This document shows positions 57,370-64,000 of a stretch of DNA of 64,000 bases, piece by piece. This DNA comes from Talpa occidentalis. Its lineage: Eukaryota > Chordata > Mammalia > Eulipotyphla > Talpidae. The position numbers and the translations under genes were made by a program. Location: the NCBI RefSeq assembly GCF_014898055.3, contig NW_026555331.1, positions 100,462,684 to 100,526,683 on the forward strand, read 5' to 3'. Position 1 is the stretch's first letter; each line of letters starts with the position of its first letter. The notes under the pieces were generated by a model, which searched no databases, was not told the DNA's origin, and was given only the letters and a program-made list of their open reading frames with translations.

Positions 57370-58120
57370 TGAAAGGACTCTCTGTGACTACACCTAAAAC
57401 CCTGTATTAGCTGTAGTTCTTTCAAAGATACACAACTGATGGCCTATTAAGTAGAACTACCAAGTTAAAAAGATGTTTCCAGGAACTGGAACAACCCAGA
57501 AGTTTTTATACAACCCTTTAGTAAAACACAGCAGTGCTATTCTTTCAATGATAACCCCCTGTCACCACCATTCCAGGGTAGAAAGCCATGATACTCCAAG
57601 GGATTCACTTTCTCATCCAGATATTTCCTCTGGGATCTAAACTTTGGGTCCTTTAAGTTCTCGGAAAATAACTTGCTCCCTTCAAATCCAAGGAACCAAA
57701 AGATACTGTAGGTTTCTCTAGTTCAATCAGTTCAAAGAAGCTCAATAAACCAAGTTACAAATTCTATGACTACAAAGTCTGATAATTTCTCTAAGTCACA
57801 GTTTCCTTACCAGAAAAATAATATTTCAGATTCTAACAGTCACATGAACTTGGCACAAGCGTAAACTTAGCTTCCATTTCTTCCTATTTCTCTATTGTTA
57901 GTTCCCTAAACTGCCAATCCTAGATCCAGGTTGAACTCCACCTTAGTCTCAGCTCCCTGGAATTTTGAAGAAAGAGGGTCTGACTTGTTTGAGTTTTCAG
58001 GTGTGAAAAGTTGATCTCCTCCCAGCCGGAGTCACCCGGCTAGAGTTCTCACCAACTGATGTTTAGTAAATTCTTGCTTAGTAAAGAGACAAAAAAGGAA
58101 TGGATGGATGAATGGATTAG
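57370..58120. other. no recognised feature
   Basis: A small hairpin AGCCGG...CCGGCT lies near 58024-58041. Nothing else. Confidence 0.4.
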
Positions 58121-58124
58121 TTAG

Positions 58125-58340
58125 GTTATTCTTTCAACAAATATTTATTGAGTGTCTATTATGTACCACAGAGAGCAGTTCAGCATAAAAGTGACCCACC
58201 TGTTAGGTGGAAGTAGAGGTCAGAGTCTTGGGGAGGAGTCCCTAAGGAAGTGAGGTTTAACTAAGATCTGAAAGAAGAGTAGGAGGTTAAATTACCAAGA
58301 GCATTCAGGAAACCAAAGCCTCTGCAGTGGGAAAGAAGAA
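58125..58340 (-). mobile_element. L2 3' end, antisense
   Basis: 'caacaaatatttattgagtg', 'tctattatgtaccacagaga', 'aactaagatctgaaagaaga' and 'ctctgcagtgggaaag' are the antisense L2 terminus. Confidence 0.8.
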
Positions 58341-58345
58341 GAACT

Positions 58346-58392
58346 TAATGGATGAATGAATGAGTGAATAAATAAATGAATGAATGCAAACA
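58346..58392. repeat. (GAAT)n-type simple repeat
   Basis: GAATGAAT, GAATAAATAAAT and GAATGAAT units with interruptions. Confidence 0.85.
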
Positions 58393-58394
58393 AA

Positions 58395-59200
58395 CAGACT
58401 GATGAATGAGCGGGTTGACCTTTACCCTTGGTTACTGGCACTCTACCTCTCACTGGGTTACTTTCTCAATTAACACATCCCTGTTGCCAGACACGTGGTT
58501 ACATTTCATCAATTTATAAAGCAGGTGTGAATTCTTGAAAACCTCCCTCTGTGGTTAGGAAAGAATTTTGCAGTATTTATACAAACATTTCCTTGGTTTC
58601 CACTGTGTGGAAAGCACTCATTGTACAAATGGAGGGCTGTGAAATTTCAGACTTTTACTAATTCATAGGAGTCACTCCTTTCAACTTTTCACTAGTTCAC
58701 CTCAAATTTTTCCAGCTGACAGCTTCCATTTCAGTCTTCTCCATTATCAATGTAATTGAAACACCTTCCCAAGTTCACTATAGCATTTAGATGTTTTTTG
58801 GCAATTAAATCCAGTAAATCCAGTATAGAATTTAACCATCTTACTTTCATAAGGTGAAAATCCTCAAGGGAGATTAGTTTACTAAGTAGAAAGAAGAAAA
58901 ACTTTTGCCATTCCTGAGAAGGGGGGAGGGAGGAGGGGGGGAAAAAACCCTGTAAATGTCACTACTGACTAATCCCATCTACTTTTGGAAGGCCCTGGGG
59001 GGTTTTAGGGCTTTCCGTGCAGTAAATTAGTGATATTCCTCTGAAAAAGGAATGTGCAGCTCTTGCTCCCTGGAGCAGCTGTAATTAAAAGCCTGAAAGG
59101 TGAGTGTGAACATAGTTTGGGGGTGGGAACATAGTTTGTAAATGTACCTCCACCTGAGCTCAGGTACCACAGGTCGCTTGCAGGGGTTTTGTTGACGTAA
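58395..59200. other. no gene; G-rich tract inside
   Basis: 58920-58941 is GGGGGGAGGGAGGAGGGGGG, a potential G-quadruplex. Otherwise unique-looking. Confidence 0.45.
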
Positions 59201-59204
59201 TGTT

Positions 59205-59830
59205 AAGAATCTTTTTCTTAATCAAACTTTATTAATTTACCATTCATTTACAATTTAGGGAGTACAGCTTCACACCTTAACATGTGCACCTTTCACCCAC
59301 CACCAGAGCCCTAGTGTTACAACACTTACCCCCGAACCACCTCTTCTCCCCCTCACTCCTTCTTTCTAGTAACCACCATATTTTTGAGACTCTAAGAATT
59401 ATTTTTGTTGTGTTTTAAAAATTTGCTTTTCTTGATTATTTATATTCTGCAAATAAGTGAAAATATCTCATTTTGTTTCACTTTCTGACCTATTTCACTT
59501 AGCATAATCACCTCAAATACATCCATTTTGTCCCTAAAGACACAATTTCCTCTTTTCTTAATAGCTGAGTAGTATACCATTTAGTATGTAAACCACAATT
59601 TCTTTATCCAGTTATCTGCCGATAAGCATTTAAGTTGACTGCACATCTTAATTATTGAAAATAAAGCTGCTATGAACAGACATGCATATATCTTTCTGTA
59701 TTAGTGTTTTCATATTCCTCAGATAAATGCCTAGTAGTGATATTACTGAATCATATGGTATTTCCATTTTTTGCTTTTTAAGGAATCTCTACATCATTTT
59801 CCATCAAGATTGCACCAATTTATTTTTTCA
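59205..59830 (-). mobile_element. L1 3' end, antisense
   Basis: From the 3' end inward: 'tttactttattaatttacca'-like start, 'gagtacagcttcacacctta', 'tctagtaaccaccat', 'tatttcacttagcataatca', 'atagctgagtagtataccat', 'ataaagctgctatgaacaga'. These are antisense L1 3'UTR and ORF2 end. Older than the L1 at 6112. Confidence 0.85.
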
Positions 59831-59839
59831 GCAAAAATG

Positions 59840-60130
59840 AATAAGAGCTCATTTTTATACAAGAGTCTTATACCAGATCTAAAGACAAACATACACTAAA
59901 AGTAAAAGGATGGAGGAAGGTTTTTCAAGAAATAACAGAGAAAAAGGCAGGAACTGCTATTTTCATATCTAATAAATTATATTTTCAGAGAGAAAAGATC
60001 ATTAGTGACAAATAAGGGCACTATATAATGATATTACTTACTCTTATGTAAAAGGTAAAAGTTCTAAGAAAATTAAAATTTCCAAAAGTATTATTGGTAG
60101 TAGATTTTATTCCTCTGCCTAGAAAACATA
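59840..60130 (+). mobile_element. L1 ORF2 endonuclease-domain segment, opposite strand
   Basis: Sense translation from about 59880 resembles the N-terminal endonuclease region of L1 ORF2 ('aaagtaaaaggatggaggaa', 'gcactatataatgatattac'). It directly abuts the antisense L1 3' end. The middle 2-3 kb of L1 is absent, so this is either a 5' inversion with a large gap or a second insertion. Confidence 0.65.
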
Positions 60131-60134
60131 ATAG

Positions 60135-61435
60135 CTAATAATGATGTCACAGTAGTTGAATTTTGCAGTCCAATAACTGAGAATTTTATTACACCTTAAT
60201 TCTAAACCATAACATGGATAAGTAAAACATTGAAAATAATATCTACAAATGTTATTGCCATATATTTTTTAAGCCCATGGATGTTTACAAAGTTAATGAC
60301 AATGCATTGCCTGCCTACACATAATCATGGGAGTGAGAGTACACTGACTTCTTAGGAACTATTAAAATCTCCACATTCCACCTACACCACCACCATATAC
60401 ATCTATACCATTTCTAGGAAACAAGTAATTCTACCTGTTCTCTTAGCAGATGTTTTTTAATAGACCCAAGTCCAGGAAAAGACAACTTTCCTTTTCCCCT
60501 TCTCCTGTAGGTGGGTAAAATCCGAACATGCCCAGGAATATTGTTGTGAAATTTCAGCACAGTGGGGATAAAGGGAAGGTCTTTTTGCCTTGACTACTGT
60601 TGTTCCAACAACAAGAGAGTAAACTAAGAAAGAGAAAGACATGAGGAATTTAACTTGGGAGAAAACCATAGAGAATTTCAAAGCCTGTAGTGAAGGAAAG
60701 TCCCAGGATAATAGCTTTGCGTCAGCATGGAGAGCATTCAATCCAGGAAGGAAAATAGGTTGGAGAAGTGCAAGGAGAGGGGTTCTAGTTAACAGAAAGT
60801 AAGAGATTGTAGAGGACCTAATGTTGGTGACCTTATGCCTATTAGAAGATATGTCTTTTAGAAGGTCAATAGAAAGAAAATTTAACAAATGGGAGGGGGG
60901 GATATAAGTAATTTCAACCATAGTCTGCAATGCTTAACTGTGAATTGGATGTGCATAGACAAACTATGTAAACACAGAAGCTGATGTAATCAAAAAGTTT
61001 ATTATTGATATATTGGGAGCATGGGGTACAGTAACAGCGGGAGGTTGGCCTAAGAGAATTAGACGACAGAAAATTGGTTATAGAGAAAATATAAAACTCA
61101 CAATTCAAAACAGTATAATCTAAGCATATTATTTGGAGCTGTCAATATGTGTACACCAGAAAAAATGGCCAAAAGAATCAAAAGTGGTTTCTTCTGGGAA
61201 GATGCACTGGAGGAGTGTAAGAAGTAGAGCAAGGAACACTTGTTTTGTTATAAATGTTTAATACTATTTAATTTTCTAAATAATGTGCATGTATACCTTT
61301 GATAAAATAACTGGCTTTTCTAATACATCTTTTCAAAATGATAAAAAAAGGTATAAAGGATTTTAGTTCTTAATTAACTCAATGAATCAACATGGTGATG
61401 GGCTATCAACTTCTCTACATAAGGGAGTGGTCTTA
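60135..61435. other. no recognised feature
   Basis: A 157-codon frame at 60457-60930 (-) is open but has no domain I recognise and begins in no evident promoter context. Confidence 0.4.
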
Positions 61436-61439
61436 CTTT

Positions 61440-61490
61440 CAGGATCTAGCACAGAGTAGGAAATCAATAAATATCTGTGTTTCATTGATT
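61440..61490 (+). mobile_element. L2 terminus scrap
   Basis: 'ctagcacagagtaggaaatc' and 'aataaatatctgtg' match the L2 end. Confidence 0.6.
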
Positions 61491-61544
61491 TCTCTAATAA
61501 GAGGCATCTTGGGCTACATTATTGGAATGATTCTTGGGGGAAAG

Positions 61545-61815
61545 TTAATTGCTAAAATTCATCAAATGCTTATTAGTAGTAGACATATGTCATACTGTTT
61601 AAGTCTAACAACCCCAAGATGATTATACTGACATTGTCTCCAATTTATATAATATATATATATATATACACATATATATATACATATATGAGAAAAATAA
61701 AAGACAAAGGAAATTATATAACTCATTCCAAGTCACAAAACTAGGAAGTGTCAAAGCTGAATTTAAACCCAGTCAGACTGGCTCTGGAGTTTTCTTTAAC
61801 CACCAAGCATTGCAG
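61545..61815 (-). mobile_element. MIR, antisense, split by a TA repeat
   Basis: 'attgtctccaatttatat' before the TA run and 'actcattccaagtcacaaaa', 'gctgaatttaaacccagtca' after it are one antisense MIR core. Confidence 0.8.
61646..61690. repeat. (TA)n microsatellite
   Basis: TATATA runs with two ACACA or ACATA interruptions. Confidence 0.95.
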
Positions 61816-61869
61816 TCAGAGAGGAGGTGCCCTGTGGTCAGGCCACAACTGCAATATTCTGTTCTGTTT

Positions 61870-61940
61870 TGAACACACACATATGCACATGCTCACGTGC
61901 ACACTTGCGCGTGCATGTGTGCACATACATACACACACTT
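61870..61940. repeat. alternating purine-pyrimidine (CA/TG/CG) tract
   Basis: ACACACATATGCACATGC, CACGTGCACAC, GCGCGTGCATGTGTGCACAT and ACATACACACAC. Includes GCGCGTGC, rare in this CpG-poor DNA. Confidence 0.9.
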
Positions 61941-61944
61941 TAGA

Positions 61945-62895
61945 AGTATAATGCAATCACAGGAAGTTGAACAGGATGTGAGAAGACCAAAAACCCTGCA
62001 AGTGGGTGTGGGAAATAGGAATAGTTTGTCAATGAAGACAGTCTTTCAAGTTTCAAGGGGAATGATAAAGAAGAGGAATTAGACTTATCCTTTGTGTCCT
62101 ACATAGTAAAACTAGAACCAATTGTATCGATCTGAAGCTGTATTTCAGTTTAAGGAAAGACATATTCATAGTTCAATAGGATATCAATTACTTCGGAAAA
62201 CAGTCCCACTATCATTAGCTCATCAAACTCCAGGATTGGAAGAAAATTGAAAGGAATTTCATCCAGTCAACATCAGGATGTTTGGATCACCTTTACATTG
62301 CCCTCATAAAAGATATGAAATATTTCAGAGATACAGAACACACTAGAAAAAGCACACTTTAAAAAAAAAATCAAAGTTACATATGCACATAATTTAGAGT
62401 TGAATAGTTCTACAAGATTTGTTAAAAATAGAATTTCCTTTCTGGAGACATCTGCTTTTAATTTTTATTTAGATGATTCTTTTAGAAAATGTTACCTCTA
62501 TATCTAAATAATATCTTTATGTTGCTATTTCATATCCCACATCAGATTATCTTGTTCTCTTCATTCCTTGTTCACAATATATGCACATACTCTTTCTGTT
62601 TCATTATTCTAATATATTTATTAAGTGATTTTGGTTAGATCAGCAGTTAGTGTTTACATTATTATAATTAAACACTATTCAAGTCAAGTCATGAGGTAAA
62701 CCTAATTGTTTTTTCTTTTCTATACAACATTGTGTTTCCTCTGGAATAAATAAAAAGTCTTATTGACTTGGCTTAGTTTTTATATACCTAGTTGTGCATT
62801 TTTTATGTACAATAATTCAAACCCTAATTTCCTGTCAAACGTCTGAATTTTTTTCTCAAGACATTCACATACATCAAATATGTTAGTTCTTTCAT
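61945..62895. other. AT-rich, no recognised feature
   Basis: No family or frame assigned. Confidence 0.4.
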
Positions 62896-62899
62896 GTCT

Positions 62900-64000
62900 T
62901 TGAAGAAACCTCTCTCAGAACCTATTGGCTTGTTCTAATGTGGACTGGCTACCCTCCCTGGCTGGTGCACAGCTGTCATCTGGAACTTCTCTTTACCAAC
63001 ACCTGGAGATTCCCATCACCTTTCTCTTATTTCCTGTATCTCTGTCTCTCATATTTTGTTTTAGTGGCATTTATCCCACAGTAACTTCATCAGAAAGACT
63101 GTGTAGGAGGTAAAAATTTTGAATATTTTCAAGACTAAATATATCTTTATTCTACACATATTTGATTCTAAATTGTATTTTAGTCACTAGGGCTGCTATT
63201 GAGACATCTAGAGTCATTCTGATAGCTAGTCATTTGATGTCACCTGTTTTGTCTTCCTTGAAGTTATTAAGATCTTCTCCTTGTCTTGAGTGTCCTGAAA
63301 TGTTCGTTGGATATGGGTCTATTTTCTTGCATTGTGCTAGGCGTTCAATGGGCAAGTTCAGTCAGGAAACTCAAGTCTTCCACTTCTGGAAAATGTACTA
63401 GAATGTATTTACTAATGATTTATTCTCCTTAATTAGGGTCCCTCTTTCAAACACTGCTATTCAGGAACTGCATTTCCTGGACCAATCTTTTTATTTTTTT
63501 TAATAGTATTTATTTATTTATACAAGCACTGGGTACAGTCAGAAGCGCAGGAGGATGAGAGGATTCAACAGAGACAGAGTGGGGAACAGAACAGGCAGAC
63601 TGACGAAATACACTGCTGAGGGGAACAGCGGGTGCGGCAAGAGAGGTCTGTGTGCCATGCAGGACCCTCGCCGGTGGCAGGGGATCGAACCGGCACTGCA
63701 GAGGCTGTGGACAGCTTTGCAGCACAGAGCTCAACCGCTGCGCCACAGTGGAGGCCCTCTTTTTATTATTTTATCTTATTTTTTTCTCCTTTGTTTTCTC
63801 TTTTCTTTCTATTCCAATTTCTCAAATGCTTCCCCAATATTATCTCCCAACACCTTTATTAAAACATTTCACTTTTGATGTCATTTTGTTAATTTTAAGA
63901 GCTTTTTATACAATTAATTGCTTTGTATAGTATCCTATTTTTATGTTTTAAATATTTTTCTTTATATTTTTTAAAATATTGGTTTTTACTTGAAGTTTTC
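62900..64000 (-). mobile_element. old L1 or HAL1-like segment, antisense, runs off the edge
   Basis: 'gttcgttggatatgggtcta', 'gctaggcgttcaatgggcaa', 'ggaaactcaagtcttccact', 'tctggaaaatgtactagaat' and, beyond the SINE, 'ttctcaaatgcttccccaat' follow the antisense of a common old L1 5'-side or HAL1 sequence. Interrupted by the SINE at 63496. Confidence 0.55.
63496..63757 (-). mobile_element. T+ SINE, subfamily A, antisense
   Basis: TATTTATTTATTTATACAAG tail, body, B box GGGGATCGAACC (antisense) and CGCCACAGTGGAGGCCC head. Duplication TCTTTTTATT at 63486-63495 and 63758-63767. Confidence 0.93.

Overview
The window is nuclear DNA from a placental mammal and looks like a gene desert or the inside of a long intron. 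The evidence is the mix of repeats: MIR and L2 fossils, hAT-type MITEs, MLT1/MLT2 LTRs, several L1 generations, and one abundant lineage-specific tRNA-derived SINE. The SINE has a Pol III A box and B box, an AATAAA signal and a TCTTT terminator before its A-tail (a T+ SINE). Its head resembles the tRNA-Glu-like heads of some laurasiatherian SINEs. I cannot name the species; a bat or a camelid-like cetartiodactyl are guesses only. I found no exon, tRNA, rRNA, CRISPR array or intact protein gene that I could defend. The open frames are short and either lie in repeats or show no family I recognise.

Layout. 1-9.3 kb: MIR and L2 pieces, an LTR-like fossil, the first SINE, and a 5'-truncated L1 (6112-7002) inserted in a small palindromic repeat. 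9.3-10 kb: a SINE followed by a 326-bp GA/GAAA microsatellite. 11-22 kb: mostly old L2 (notably 15.7-16.9 kb), an L1 with a 5' inversion at 12.4-12.7 kb, MITEs and SINEs. 22-32 kb: a SINE-in-SINE nest, an alternating TG/TA tract, an old L1 ORF1-side segment and three further SINEs. 32-43 kb: MLT1 and MLT2 LTRs on both strands, and a MaLR element split by two SINEs. 45.3-49.7 kb: a degenerate ERVL provirus with both LTRs, its 5' LTR split by a younger, CpG-retaining solo LTR. 49.7-64 kb: SINEs, MIR, L2, a pair of opposed L1 segments, and an antisense L1/HAL1-like block at the right edge.

There are 17 SINE copies in two main subfamilies. Subfamily B (GTGCAAGGGGTTAAG head) is older; subfamily A (GCAGCGGTTGAGCGCTGGG head) is younger. 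The nest at 22.7-23.2 kb supports that order. The two most unusual signals are a 'half SINE' present twice, each time ending at the same base after the tRNA-like part and followed by poly(A), and a pair of SINEs sharing a 3' extension beyond the usual tail. Family names come from memory of consensus sequences; a RepeatMasker run would settle them.
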